A stretch of 64,000 nt of DNA from Locusta migratoria (GCA_026315105.1 CM048744.1:977374721-977438720); one strand, 5' to 3'; counted from the stretch's first letter, positions 30,621-43,324 are shown. Notes: a model not told the origin generated them from the letters alone. Program-made: numbers and translations.

Positions 30621-31019
30621 AATTTTTTATTGTTTACATTATTATTTTGGTCCAAAATGTTAGCAAAAACTTATAAAACTACAAATCTAAAGTGGGCCGT
30701 AAAACACATCAGTGCGATTTTGATTCTTGAACAAGTCCGGGGGACTGGCCACCCGAGATCTCTTTTTTGATTGGGTGTTGGTATCCCCCTGTGGTACACC
30801 CATCCCACTATGAGGTGGAAAATTACTCTATAGGTCCATCTCGATTCCATGAATAGCTAGTGAAATAAATGTCCACCTAGTCAAAAGGCCTCATGCCTAC
30901 GTAAGCCTTATACAACTGAGCTTCGGCAGTATCCCCAGAGGTTTCTTGCTAATGACTGTTCCACTTCAACAGCCATGCATCCCATCAACACTTAGCACAC
31001 CTTAGGATTGAGTTTTTTT

Positions 31020-31463
31020 TTAAATTTTTTTTGTAGAGGTTTGTACCATCCTTGCGACTCGGGCGGTCAAGCTAAGATCCCCATTTCCTGGTACACACAA
31101 CATTCCTCCATTGCACCACATGGTGGTCTCTGAAGCTTGCCCAAAGGTTACGGCGTCTAGAGGACTGGCGGCACTTACCAGTCCCCAGCTCAGGATCCCA
31201 TGTTCGCCAAGCCTGTACTCAACAAAGTAATGCTCCCTGAGGGGCTGAGTAATAGGTTCCATTTGCAAATTGTGGATGAGAGTTGCTGGTGTCATTTGTG
31301 GAAGCTGAAAGCTGTCATTGATCTTGGGATAGATTGTCACTGGCATACTTGTTGTACAGGATAGGTTACAGTTGATAATGTCATAGGTTCTAGGTGTGGA
31401 AAATTCAATAGTAGCAGTAAGAGTAATCAATGAAATACATGCACTGTGTGAAAGTCTCTTCAT
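31020..31463 (-). CDS. unidentified 147-codon open frame
   Basis: Starts ATG at 31463 and ends at 31020. The N-terminal 20 residues are moderately hydrophobic with a basic start, followed by an Asn/Thr-rich stretch with two close Cys residues (IINCNLSCTT). I do not recognise it. It is unique in the window, lies in the same orientation as the zinc-finger exon at 32639-32827, and could be part of the same locus or a transposon relic. Bases 30630-31019 show no feature. Confidence 0.25.
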   Translation of the reverse strand: MKRLSHSACISLITLTATIEFSTPRTYDIINCNLSCTTSMPVTIYPKINDSFQLPQMTPATLIHNLQMEPITQPLREHYFVEYRLGEHGILSWGLVSAASPLDAVTFGQASETTMWCNGGMLCVPGNGDLSLTARVARMVQTSTKKI

Positions 31464-32638
31464 TGTTATCTAGTAGACATTCATAGGAATGAGTTAAATG
31501 AGGCCTCTTCACGAGCTTCGCAAGCACTGGCGGGCACCAGCAAAAGCATCTGTACTGTGCTGCAGCGCTGGTGTTGTGGGGCGCATGATATGAGCGAGTC
31601 AGACAGAGCGCTGTTGTAGCACTGTTAGGAGAGGAACGTGTTGTCGAAGCGCTTAGCGTGGCGAGAGTCGTGTTGTTTGTGAATTATTAAAACGAATGAT
31701 AATAATAATGTCAGTTTTTGTGCATAGACAGGAAGAATAGTTTTATTGCACTCCTTATTTTGCACAAATTTCAACATTCTATGTTGTTCTTTGACATCAC
31801 TTTGAAGCTACTGATTTTCTCATATTAGGCACATTGCAACGGTGCATTAAACTTGAGCGTATTTTTATTTCGTTAATATTCATAACTGAATACATTTTTT
31901 CACAAATGAATGTTGTTTGGAACATTGCAACGCCTTTAGGACAAGAGCGTGAATCCTCGAGAATTCTTGTTGATCAATGCCTTTATAAAAATTAATTGAA
32001 GCCACTATTGTATTGGTAGTAGTGATCTGTCAAAATTGAATCGTACTGTATTTTTATCAGTTCAATTTGGAGACATGATGGGGCATCCCCTGGGTGCACC
32101 ATAAAAGGCACCATACAAACTTTTAAGTGCAGGTTTAGTTATTTCATTTTTTCAAACCTATATTCAAAATTTTTATGCAATGAATGTAACTTGTGTACTT
32201 CCTGATGTGGACATAAGTAGTTAATTTAAAGAATTTTGAGAGGGAAAATTTTCCTAATGTCCTTTTTGAAGCTGACTCTTAGAAAGCAAAACCTGCAATT
32301 TGGAACTTCAAATACAGTCACACATAGTACATACTAATTTATTTTTAGCCTGCAACAATTTATTTAAGTCATGTAAATAATCAGTGTAGTCTTCCTTGAC
32401 AGCGAGATCAGTGATCCAAATGTTCAAATGTCTGTAATCCTAAGGTACAAAATTGTTGTCATCGATCCCTAAACTTACAAATAACTTTAGCTAACTTTTA
32501 CTAAGGACAACAAACACACACATGCATGCCCGATGGAGGACTTGAATCTTTCTCACGAGGGGCCTCACAATCCGTAATAAGTACAATTAAAAAAAAAAAG
32601 TATGATTTTCTATTTCTTTTAGAATAAACAAGACTTAC

Positions 32639-32827
32639 CTTTTCAGATTGTGGCAATTGTGGTTTTAATCTAGTAATCTGCTCCCTTCTGTCTGGTCCGA
32701 AAGTCCCCTTGTGTTTAATGGAATGTTTATTTTCGTAGTGACTGCGCCATGTTGGTGCTTTGATATTTACGGTAGAGTGGCATACTAAGCATTGTGGTTT
32801 CCCATCAGGCTTAAAGAATCTTCCCAT
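32639..32827 (-). CDS. BED/C2H2-type zinc-finger first exon
   Basis: Begins with ATG at 32827 and runs exactly 63 codons to a donor AG|GTAAGT (GT at 32638-32637), phase 0. The sequence contains PQCLVC (Cys-x2-Cys), then TWRSHYENKH (His-x4-His) and a basic linker, the layout of BED-type fingers. These occur at the N-terminus of hAT transposases and of host genes derived from them (ZBED and GTF2IRD2-like proteins). The next exon was not identified. Either a hAT element or a host gene nested antisense in the YME1L intron would fit. Confidence 0.55.
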
Positions 32828-33089
32828 TTAGCAATAAAAATGGCACACACAAATCCAAACCTTTTGTGCTCATGATAAACATTCACAAGCTAGATTACCA
32901 GTGTCCTATTTGGTAAGATTCAGAACAGATACTCAGCACATCCAAGAAGATGCGAGAGCAAACGCTGTCTCTGTCACACACGTGCTGTTACATGGTGAGG
33001 GAAGAATGGTGTGGGGAAAGCACCGGTGCAGCACGAAGGCGCACAACCACCGAGTGCTCGAGTTGGAGTGGCCTGAGTTAACTTAATGT

Positions 33090-34110
33090 AACAAATTCAC
33101 TTATAATTGATAATTGAGATTACCAATGTGGGTTTTATTAACACAACAGTATAGGTGGCTAGTAATCAATAGATCATTTTATTAGGGCATAACAAGCAGG
33201 TTTACTATGCAACAAGTGAAAGGTGGTCGCTGCTAAACAGTGGTCGTCCAGTAGCAACATAATCAAAGAACATCAAAACAAGAGAGTATACACCTGAGAC
33301 TCTATGTTGCACATTATTGGTGATTGACTATCACCTCATAAACCAAAGCAAAGCTAATTGCCATCAGTGAAAAGTGGATTGAATTGACAGAAAGAAAATA
33401 TTGTAAGAGTAATTAATTGTTGCTTGTAGGAAGATTACATGTTATTGTAGCAGTTGTCAAAATATATTTTCAGAGTTGATAGCAGTGATGGGTTCCAGAA
33501 ACAAAAAGTTGTTTACCCTGGTGTTGTGAAACAGGTTTCATAACAGCACATTTTTTGAAAATTAGTGATGTTTTGCAGTAATTGCAGACAATTTAAAGAA
33601 GTATTATCGCAGTAACATCAATATCTCTTATGTTGGCTGTAAAAGTATGTACAATGTGTGGGAATGCTTTCAGCGAAGTAGAAGAATGAGTAGTAAGGAC
33701 TATCCTCTAATGCAGTATATTTCAAACATCAGCTGTTCGTAGTGCTAATGGCCTGCAAGTACATACAAAGTAAATGTTGATTATTGTAGCTCAGCGTTGG
33801 TACCTTCTCACCATGTTCTCCGCTACTAAATATAGTCAGCTTAACAAAAGTAAAATTAACTGAATAATAGTTTTAAGTTAACAGACAGTTATGAAAGGTA
33901 AGTTTAAATGTAAACTAGTAAAGTAATAGATTTGACAAATATCTACACATTGTATTTACAACATGTAGATTAAAAGACACACACACACACACACTTAACA
34001 GTTTCGTGCATCAATGATACGAAGAAAGTGTAGTAATCAAGAAGCAATTTAATTCCCTCTCCTTAGCTTTCCCAAATAAGGCCTATATTTATACATTTGT
34101 TGAGTGATAT
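33090..34110. other. unassigned AT-rich intron sequence with (CA)n
   Basis: No gene or repeat family recognised. A short (CA)n tract lies at 33976-33994. Confidence 0.5.
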
Positions 34111-34119
34111 TACCATCCA

Positions 34120-34790
34120 AAATACAACACCAAGAAGAACCAAAGATATCACAACAACATTTGTTTTGCAGATAATATACTGTACAAAGATTGACACTCT
34201 CTCACCACAGTGTACCCACACTAATCCATTGACCATGGTGGAGCAAGCAGAATCGGTATTGGAACATTAAATTTATCGACAAATCCTGACCTGTGTGACA
34301 ATGATGGTGTCTGGATACACCTTGATGATAGACTGTTGCAATGTTGATTAATGTATCTGATCCTGCAGCGGGTATTACGATTTGGGGTGCTATTGGATTC
34401 CACTCCTACACACCCCTAGTATGCCATAGCCTGTACACTAACTGGCCAGCATTATATCTCTTAAGTGATAGTCTATTGTTCTCCTACACTGTTGGAGTTT
34501 TCTGCCAGAGAAACATTGCAACTTGATTATGAGGACCCATATGTGCTATGCAGTGTTCTATACTTCTTTGTCACCCATTGTATTACATATGCTGCCTTGG
34601 CCTTTCTGTTCTCCTTACATATTGGCTATTGAAAATGTCTTGTTGATGATTGCAGAAACAGATCAACTTGGGCAATATGAGGAAGCAAGGTGGACTGCTA
34701 TACTCCAGTAACATTTCTAGCATCTTTGATTCACTGGGAAGGTGTGTAGTAGCAGTTATAGCCAGCCATGGCAGGAACACATTCAACACA
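34120..34790 (+). pseudogene. Tc1-like transposase remnant
   Basis: In shifting + frames: AAGITIWGAIGFHSYTPLV (about 34365-34425, the conserved WGAI block before the second catalytic Asp), LPWPFCSPYILAIENV (about 34592-34640, the WP..SPD.xPIEN block containing the third catalytic position), and a terminal AVIASHGRNT. Order and spacing match Tc1 transposases. The catalytic Asp of the QQDN block is lost and several frames are needed. A LINE begins at about 34768. Confidence 0.6.
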
Positions 34791-35154
34791 AAATAATAGC
34801 AGACATGACACAGGGCAATATGATAAGGATTATAAAGCTTACCTACAATGTAAAAAACATTATAAAGCTAACCTTAAACTAGCAAAACAAGCTGTGTATG
34901 AGAACTATATAGAAGGAGCACCAAACAAGTGCAAGTCTGCCTGGGACATTATAAAACAACACACTTCCACCCAAGCTCAAGATGTATTACTTGAACCTGA
35001 AGATCTGAATCAGTACTTTACAACTGTAGTAAAAGAATTAAGTTCAAAAATGAAATGGTCAACATTAACACCAACTGATATACTTGCTGGTCAAGTTACT
35101 AGGGGGCATGAATTTCACTGGGATACAGTCACACCCACAGATATAATGAATACA

Positions 35155-35544
35155 ATGAAACTTTTATCCATTGTGTAGGAACCTGCGACTGTTTATTGAA
35201 ATAGGTTTCAGAAATTACAGCAATACTCTTTGGTTTGTTTACAAGCTGTAAGTTATGCTAGTGGCTAAAAAGTAATGTGTGTGAAATATTTATTAATTTT
35301 ACCACCTAAAATTCGTGTGATTTGTTGTGGCATGATGATGGAAAAGAAGTGTTCTGATATTCTATCAATAAGCGGACCAAATATGGACAAACTACATGTA
35401 AAGTGCATAACTATTGAAATGTAACTTGTAATATTTTATACCATCTGAAGATGAGCTGCTAGGCAGCTCGAAACCGGTAATGGTTTAAATAAATCTTCAT
35501 TAAGAAGAAACAAAAGGCGACTGGTTGCTGTAATTTCTGAAACC
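35155..35544 (+). mobile_element. PLE insertion with 13-bp target duplication inside a LINE
   Basis: TATAATGAATACA repeats at 35142-35154 and 35545-35557. The insert ends ...GCTGTAATTTCTGAAACC, mirrored near its left end by GGTTTCAGAAATTACAGC (35209-35226), so a short inverted copy precedes the main one. Its 3' part carries the best hammerhead-like motif of the window. No coding sequence. Confidence 0.75.
35433..35490 (+). ncRNA. hammerhead ribozyme motif (best candidate)
   Basis: Stem I ACCAU (35440-35444) pairs with AUGGU (35480-35484), and beyond an internal loop AUUU pairs with AAAU. The core is CUGAAGA at 35445-35451. One extra U follows. Stem II is GAGCUGC/GCAGCUC with a UAG loop (35453-35469). 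GAAA is at 35470-35473. Stem III is ACC/GGU (35473-35478) with no loop, a self-complementary hexamer. A at 35479 is the predicted cleavage position. Very short stem III is the form known from PLE hammerheads, which are thought to act as dimers. The extra U after CUGAAGA is not in the consensus. Confidence 0.7.
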
Positions 35545-37483
35545 TATAATGAATACAGTTAAAAAATTTTCAAACTCAAAAAGTATGGATTACTACTGGC
35601 TAACTAATCACATTATAAAGTGGACAATACACCAGATTTGTGTACCACTTGCTTACATTATTAATAAATGCCTAGCTTTGGGAGTTTTCCCTGATCAGCT
35701 CAAAGTTTCTAAAGTTATACCTGTATACAAAAAAAGGGGAAAAACATCTCCTTGAAAACTACAGACCGGTGTCCATTGTTCCAATATTTTCCAAAATATT
35801 TGAAGCAATTTTACACAAACAGCTTAGTAACTATTTTGGAAAAAACGACCTTCTCAGTGATAGGCAGCATGGTTTTAGAAAAGATAAAAATACAACTTCT
35901 GCAGTCTTTCAGATTGTAGACCAGACCCTAACTTCATTTGAAAATAAACACACAGTCTCACTTGAACTATGCGATCTGAGTAAAGCATTTGACTGTATCC
36001 CCTTTGATATTCTACTAGCAAAACTGCAGCATTACGGAGTAAAAAATAAAACATCAGAAATAATTAGGTCATATTTAGAAAATAGGAGAGAATTTGTGTC
36101 AGTTCAACATGGAAATTCCTCCATGCAGTTAGTCACTTCTGGTGTGACTCAGGGTTCTGTACTTAGACCTTTCCTCTTCATTGTGGCAATCAATGATCTG
36201 CCACTCTATGTTGGGCCTGAGTCAGTCATCTGCTATGCAGATGATAAGACTATAATCACCACTGATCAGGATTCAACAAGGTTACACCAGAATTTACAAG
36301 ACACTCTCTCTCTAACATTAAACTGGTTTTCGGCAAACAGATTAATATGTAATCCTGAGAAAACACAACAATGAATTGTAGGATTAGCTAAAAAGGTAGA
36401 ACATAAAAGCGTGAAACTGTTAGGAATACAGATTGACTCCAAACTTAACTGGCAAGCCCATATCGATCATATCTGCAAAAAATTATCACGGGTGTCATAT
36501 CTCCTGTGGAAATTAGTTGATTTTGTGAGTAACAAATATCTTAGGACAGCCTACTTTGGACTTTTTCAGTCACACGTAACTTATGGGATATTAATTTAGG
36601 GCAACTCATGTCATATCACTAATGTATTAATGATAAAAAAAAAATTTTAAGAATAATGTGCAAGGTTGGTCCAAGAGACCACTGCCGACCGTTATTTACT
36701 AAAATGAAAATACTGAGTGGTAAATCTCTATATCTATGCATCAGTGACATATGCTAAAATCAACATTAATGAATTTAATACCAGGGAGGATATACATGAT
36801 CATAATACCAGAAACAAAAAGAGTATTGACATTCCCAGACATAGACAGGCAACTCCTACAAAATAAACTGTTTAAAATTATTTAACAAGTTACCACTCTC
36901 TGCAACCAATACGTTGTTTAACAATTTCAAAAACAAATTGTACAAGTGACTTACAGACAACCCATTTTACAGTATAAATGAATTATTAGATAGTTGTAGC
37001 ATAGAAATAGAATTTTTATAATATAATTGTATAGCTGTAAAATTGCTTAATTAAGGACAAAAAATTTGTACATGAATTATAAACATTAATTAATATGATG
37101 AGAACTATTGAATGTATGTAAAAATTTGTAAAGCCTATTCCGCTACGTGTGGTCAATGGTAAATAAAGAATCTGAATCTGAACACTGATATCATAATCTT
37201 CATCACTTCATACGGGGCTGTATTTTCAATCATGTGACCTTTGTGCAGGGTATTGTCTAGTAAATAAATTTGTAGGATATTTCTGATCCTTGGTATTTCA
37301 TTTTCCTGTAGTGTACCATGCTATTGTAGTTATGAAAAGTGCTTGATTTCACAGCTTATCACCTACTTGCAACGATTGTAGTCTGGCTTAAAATTTTATT
37401 TTCACAGTCTAAACAGTCAAGTTATAAATTTCTCTTTTGTCATATATGTTGCAGTAGTTAACCACCACATAAAAATTTTACAG

Positions 37484-37654
37484 GCGTCTCAGCAAGGAGC
37501 TTCAAGAAAGAATGTAGTATCCAGTTTGAAAAAGCAATAAATAAAAATCTGATATCAGGATTACTTGATGTACTTAAGCCATACTTTCCAGCCAGTGGTG
37601 CCCATGAAAGTCATAATTATAAACTAGTTGATTCTAAAAGTAAAACAGTAAAAG
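37484..37654 (+). CDS. YME1L: YME1L exon B, partial gene
   Basis: Acceptor TTTTACAG at 37476-37483 and donor AAAAG|GTCAGC at 37655. The donor is weaker than consensus. The 171-nt exon needs two bases to finish the Gly codon begun by exon A, then 56 codons, then one base, and is open in that phase only. The product is soluble and mixed-charge (SARSFKKE..., LLDVLKPYFPASGA). It corresponds in position to the region before the transmembrane segment, where YME1L is poorly conserved. Support comes mainly from phase agreement with the flanking exons. Bases 37184-37475 and 37660-38150 show nothing else certain. Confidence 0.55.
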
Positions 37655-38185
37655 GTCAGCCTTTAAATTAAATATTTTGTGTATATACTCATTGTGACTT
37701 TTCATCTCTGTTTATGGATTTTGTAGTTTTTAACGGTGATGCATTACTTTGATTGCTTTAGATTTATTTGCAACTAACATAGTGGGTGCAGCAAAAGTCA
37801 AACAGCTGTACATTTTTGTCCATGGTCAAAATTTAGTGAAGTAGTTAAGTAAAATTCCCAGTTATGTAAGTAATATCCTCCTCATTGAAAAGCATGAAAA
37901 CTGTCCACAGTGACGTTTGTTTAGAGAGAACTGGTTGGTTATGAAAAAGTGTCTGTTTGACTTCAGCATGACTTGCACTTTAATTGTAAGAATAAAAGTA
38001 GTACATTATGAATAGAATATTGTCTACAGAACAGTGCAGGTGCAGTAATGTGTATCTCTTTTCGATGAAGGTTGTGGCCAAAAATTTAAGTTGTGTGAAT
38101 GTGATTGTCTCTTCTGTGGCTCAGTGATTGTCTTAATGGTGAGTTGCTAGCAATTTCAAAGCTGTCATTGTGTCACAGTCCGAAA

Positions 38186-41100
38186 TGTCTTTAGATGCAG
38201 TGGCAGACTTATCAGATAAAGTGCAAGATGCAATGTCGCCTGCACCTGTCGATATGGTAACTGCACAGTGTGCCAGCACATAAGAAGCTTTAATGCGCAC
38301 CAACTATGATGCACTTACGGCAGAAGTGGACCTCCTAACACTGCAGCTTGATCAATTATTGTCTCTCTGTGATTGAAGTTGTAGTCGTGGCAGGCCGAGA
38401 TTTCGAAGATGCTTGCGGAGCAGGACATTGTCTGAACTACAGTGTGTTTTCTCTTTTGAGTAACATTGAAAAATGACAATAAAAAGTTGTTTCATTCTTT
38501 AAATCATTTTTTTATTAAAAGTAATTTTGCAAACCCATAATAATAACTGTTTTTACTAATACTGAACTGATGTAATTTTTTATTTGCAAATTTTGGATTT
38601 GTTCCTGAGGAATAGACGTACGGATTATTTTTGTTTGTTTTTAATCACTTATGCACATTTATTCATATTTTTGGCCAGTGTAATTATTCTTGTATTTGAA
38701 TTTCCCCTTGCCAAAATATTTCATATTATAAATGCAATAGGTGTGTCTGTCTACAAGCTAAATGGTGTACACTGGATACTATGTGTATTTTATCACCATG
38801 TAACAGTAGTCAATATGTAACATGACATAAAAACAGGACAACAAAGATCCTGTTGGTACCATCGTCGATTTGGAGATCAGGCACGTAAATGCACAAAACC
38901 TTGTGCTTACTCGTACACCAACTTATTGTTCACAGATACATTATCCAATTGCGGATCCACATCTCAGCACCTATTTGTGAGTGAATGAAGGACCGGTTGG
39001 AAATATTTAGTGGACACTGGCTCCGATTGGTGTATATACCTATGGACCATGGTATACCGCAAGAGACTGCCAACACAGTTATGCCTGTCTGCTTCCAACA
39101 ATTCAATTGCAACATACAGCACGCAGCAGTTAGAGTTGGAATTGGGTCTACAAATAGCATTTGTGTGGGATTTTACGATTGCAACCGTCACCGAACTGAT
39201 CATAGGAGTTGATTTTTTATCGCATTACAATCTGCTGCCTGACATCGCAAATACGCGACTGATCAACAACAACACAGGACTTACAGCTTCAGGATTCCGA
39301 TGTAACATGGCGATACACTTGCCCAAGCTTGTGGAGGTTGCAGATAATGAGTCCCCTGAGCTACTACGAGATTTTCCGGCTCTTGATGAGACCTCCTGTT
39401 GCGCCCAAGGAAGTGAGGCAAACACAGTCCACTTCATTAAGACCACTGAGGGACCACTGGTATCCTGTAGACCATGATGGTTAGCCCCAGATCGACTGGT
39501 GATAGCGAAAGCAGAATTTGATAGCATGATTTGTGGAGGTGTGATGAGGCCATCTAGCAGTCCCTGGTCTTCAGCTTTGCATTTGGTTCCTAAGGAGAGC
39601 AGTGAGTGCCGTCTTTGTGGTGACTGCAGAGCTTTAAATGCCCGGGCAGTGTCTGATTGATATCCGGTGCCTTTACTCCGCGACTACAACTACACGTTGA
39701 GTGGTGCTCGCCTGTACAGAGTGTTAGACAGCGCCAAGGTGTACATGCAAATATCAGTTGTGGAAGAAGATATTCCAAAGACAGCAATAATTACCCCATT
39801 TGGTCTCTTTGAGAGTAAAATTATGACATTCAGCCTACGGAATGCCATGCAAACCTGGCAGAGGTTCACCGATTCTGTGCTACAAGGTCTGCCTTTATGT
39901 TTCGAGTACTTAGATGACATTCTGGTATATTCAGCCTCTGCAGAACAGCACCATCAGCATCTGGTCAATGTGTTTACACGATTAGAGCAATATTGGTTGG
40001 TACTAAACACAGTGAAATGAATTTTTGGACAATTGTAAGTGGATTTGTTTTGCCACCACATTACTCCATCAGGTTCCTTTCTGTTGCCTCAAAAAGTGGA
40101 AGCTATCCTCCAGATTCCTTGGCTGAAAACAGTGAAGGGATTGCACCGTTTTCTTGGAGCAATTAATTTTTATCACCGTCACCTACCATGAGTGGCAGAG
40201 ATCCAAGAACCGTTGACAGCCGTTCTCGCTAGCCCTAAATGCAAAGGAAATGCAGTGATTTCTTGGACAGAACCCGTGATTGCTGCATTTGAAAAGGCCA
40301 AGCGAGGACTAGCTGACGTGGCGTTATTAGCACACCTGGAACCAGATGCAACATTAATAGTGGATGCGAGCCAGACAGCTGTGGGTGTGGCACTGCAACA
40401 ATGCAATAAAGATATCGGGCAACCACTAGCTTTTTACTCTCAAAAGTTGTCAATGTCGCAACAAAAGTGGAGCGTGTACGACTGTGAGTTGCTAGCAATA
40501 TTTGAATCAATTCAATATTTCTGGCCTCAGCTAGAAGCTCGAGATTTTATTATTTTTCTGATCACAAGCCTTTGATATAAGCCTTCTGCCAGAACCACAT
40601 GAATTGTTCGCCAAGACAGCATAATCAGCTGATGTACATTGGACAATTCACTACTGATAAACGGCATATGTCTGGAATTGAGAATGTCATCGCAGATTGC
40701 CTCTCATGAATTGGAATCGTGTGTATTACGGATTACACCAAGCTCACTGAAGTTCAGTTAAGGGACCATGAACTGCAAGAAATGTTGCAAGGAACATCAG
40801 CCTAATTAAATCTGAAATTAATCAGTGTTTCTGGAACCGATGTTAAAACTTTACTGTGACGTGTCCAAAGAGAAACCAAAGCCATACGTGCCAATAGACT
40901 TTAGAAGAAGCGCATTTGAATTCTCACACAATATGTGCCACTCTGGCACGCGGCAAACTATACGTCTTGTTTTGGACCATTTGGTTTGGCCAGGACTCAC
41001 GAGAGACTGCTGCAAGTGGACAAGAAGTTGTGTGCATTGCCAGCGAAGCAAGGTTGGCTGCACCAATCAGCAATTTTCTGGATATTTAATGCCCGTTTCA

Positions 41101-42050
41101 TGCACATTCATGTGGACATCATTGGGCCTTTGCCTCTGTCAAATGGCATATGCCATCTATTAACAATGATAGATAATTTGATGCGATGACCAGAAGTGGC
41201 GCCAGTGGACAACGTCTCTTGGCATATTCTTGCTCCACTGGGTGTCTCAGTTCAGTTGCCCACTCCATATAACCACAGACTGCGGGAAACAGTTCGAGTC
41301 TGACCTATTTGCCAAGCTGACAAAGTTTTGTAAAACATGGGACCATAAGACTACCAGTTACCATCCGTCCAGCAATGGGATGATTGAGCTTTGGCACAGA
41401 ACTGTCAAGGCAGCTCTCTTATGTGTCATGAATCGGAATGGACGGACGCTCTTCCAGTTGTATTACTGGGATTGCGAAACAGCTATAAACCTGAGCTGGA
41501 CGCATCCTCGGCAGAACTGGTTTATGGACAGACCTTGTGACTACGTGGTGAATTCGTAGACGTGAATACTGAATCTATACCTTCGTCGGATGTCTGCGAA
41601 ATCACGTGGCAAGAATACAACCTCTGCAAGCATCCAGACATGGAACAACACGCACTTCCATTCATAAAGACCTCAACTTATGTTCACATATCATGCTGTG
41701 CACTGACGGCTTGAAACCTGCCCACCAACCGCCACACACTGGGCCACACAAAGTAGTTAGAGAGGGAACCGAACACTAGACATTTCAGTCAATGGAGAAA
41801 CTACTACAGTATCCATTTATAGAGTGAAACCAGCTTATGTCTTCAATGAGGCACCTCTTGCTGAAAATCCACAGATGCAGCATCAGTCAGTACCTGTTGC
41901 AGCAACTAAAACTACACCTACACCAGCTACGGAGCCTTCGACATCTTCACCAGGGGAGCAAACCACTACAAGATCTGGTCATCACGTTCATTTTTCGGCA
42001 CGTTTCCTTGATAACACTCTGCTTCCGCTAATGGGGCTGCTGTAGTGACA
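38186..42050 (+). mobile_element. CsRn1-like Ty3/gypsy element, decayed
   Basis: It lies wholly within YME1L intron B (37655-42735). Gag starts at about 38186 (MSLDAVADLSDKVQ). It ends near 38845-38905 with a CWYHRRFGDQARKC..PC motif, the Cys-His-Cys-Cys type finger that marks the CsRn1 group. The stretch 38400-38840 between is non-coding and may be an insertion. Pol follows to about 41559 and a C-terminal segment to 42045. LTR boundaries were not found. Confidence 0.65.
39000..41760 (+). pseudogene. Pol of the CsRn1-like gypsy, broken
   Basis: Protease with LVDTGSDW at about 39010 and GVDFLSHYNLL near 39207 (frame to 39477, stop TGA). RT has its start lost in stops at 39477 and 39658. At 39667-40020 are KTAIITPFGLFE and the catalytic box YLDDILVY. 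RNase H at 40192-40575 has LIVDASQTAVGVALQQ and WSVYDCELLAIFESI. The integrase finger is at 40825-41163 (H..HSGTRQT ... CVHCQRSK). The integrase core at 41230-41559 has ITTDCGKQFES, where the Asp-Asn/Arg-Gly is Asp-Cys-Gly. At least five stops or shifts separate the domains, so it is inactive. The order is canonical for Ty3/gypsy. Confidence 0.75.
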
Positions 42051-42735
42051 ACATGTTTTTTCTAAGTTATGCTATTGTGCGGCTTATGTGCGAGTGTGTT
42101 TATGTGTTTTCATTTGTTTGTATGTTCTGTGTTTTCACGCTGTATTGCAATGTGCGAGTGTTTCAATCTTGTGCTGCGTAAATAGTTTCTGCGTCAGCCA
42201 CCAGATTGCAAGTATTTTATATGTTCTGTATGTTCCTTGTTTAATGTAATTTTACTGATTAACATTACCCCAATGAGGTAAATAAAGTTGTGTAATTAAT
42301 TTCAGTACTAGATCAAAGTATTATCATAATTTACGCAGGGAAAACAGTCGTACGAGCAGCAACATAACTCTATGACAAAGGTATTGTGAGCCTTGGTTAC
42401 CTGTGCTATAAAGATTAACAGTTTCATTTAAACTCACTATTTAGTATGTGTGGAATCAGTGAATGCATTGCATGGTTCCCTCTTAATTTTATCAAATGAA
42501 TATTCTCACTTCTATTAAATTTAATATTAGGAGGGATACTGTTTCATCAAATATGACCCATGTCCTAATAATATTGATTAACACAGTATTTTATGGGTGA
42601 TTTGCTGTGCTAACCACACATTATTGTACTGTAGTTAAGTAACTTATTACCAGTAATCATCATTTGTGATGGCCATCTTGGGAAAAAAATCGTGTGTATA
42701 ATTTGGCTGTCCTTTCTTCTTCTTCTTCCTTGCAG

Positions 42736-42900
42736 ATGTAGAGCAGAGAATGAAAGTGACTGATGCAGAGGACAACACTGCTGGAAATGAGCATTCTCCA
42801 GATAACACTGCGAAGTGGCTGCAAGTGATTGGGCAGCTGTTAAATATCATTCTGATATTTATTATGATAATTTGCTTCACACTGTTTGTTTTGTTAGTGG
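42736..42900 (+). CDS. YME1L: YME1L exon C (transmembrane segment), partial gene
   Basis: A strong acceptor CTTCTTCTTCCTTGCAG ends at 42735 and a consensus donor G|GTAAGT starts at 42901. The 165-nt exon takes two bases to complete a codon from exon B, then 54 codons, then one base. The second half encodes a single hydrophobic helix, VIGQLLNIILIFIMIICF..., ending LLV, preceded by an acidic, Asn/Asp-rich stretch. This is the position of the sole membrane anchor of YME1L, just before the AAA module. Splice sites and phases agree with exons B and D, which is the main support. Confidence 0.65.
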
Positions 42901-43324
42901 GTAAGTTATGCTTAAGCAATATGTTTATTTTGAAACTTAAATTTTACCCATCACAGTTTTCAGAATACATTAAGAAATTCTTGAATATAGGGGTTTGACA
43001 AAAACATGAAAGCACCACAAGAAGTGAATATTTAAACATAAATGCAGTTGCGAGCCAAGCTTGTTACATTTGATCATTAATGACAGCTATGCAAAGTCCT
43101 CAAGGTATCACAAGTGTCAATCATGTTTGGGACAATTTTCATTGAAGTTGTGAGTGTTTCATATTCGAGGTAATTGTTTTGAAACAAGGTCAACTTATTT
43201 GTTCTCCTACAGTAGGTGCTTCCATAATCAGAGTTGCTGAAGATTTTGCTATTGCAAGAGGCAACTTATCAAAGATTTATTCCACATAAAGGGAAAGTCA
43301 GAAAACAGCATCACAGGGGAACTT

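Larger units (their letters stand above)
34768..37183 (+). mobile_element. Jockey/CR1-group LINE, 5'-truncated, split by a PLE
   Basis: On +: an N-terminal linker (KHYKANLKLAKQAVYENYIE, KSAWDIIKQ) at 34780-35154, then the PLE insertion, then RT 35558-36374 with GVFPDQLKVSKVIPVYKK, DRQHGFRKDKNTTSAVF, CDLSKAFDCI and the catalytic YADDKTII. A stop at 36372-36374 is followed by KLLGIQIDSKLNWQAHI (36411-36599). A single-base change near 35750 also breaks the frame. The 3' end AATAAAGAATCTGAATCTGAA at about 37160-37183 is a typical short-repeat LINE tail. Not active. Confidence 0.7.

Noticed and set aside
32901..33086. 61-codon + strand frame upstream of the zinc-finger exon
   Set aside because: No start context, no splice sites, no recognisable motif. 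More likely promoter or flank of the - strand locus.
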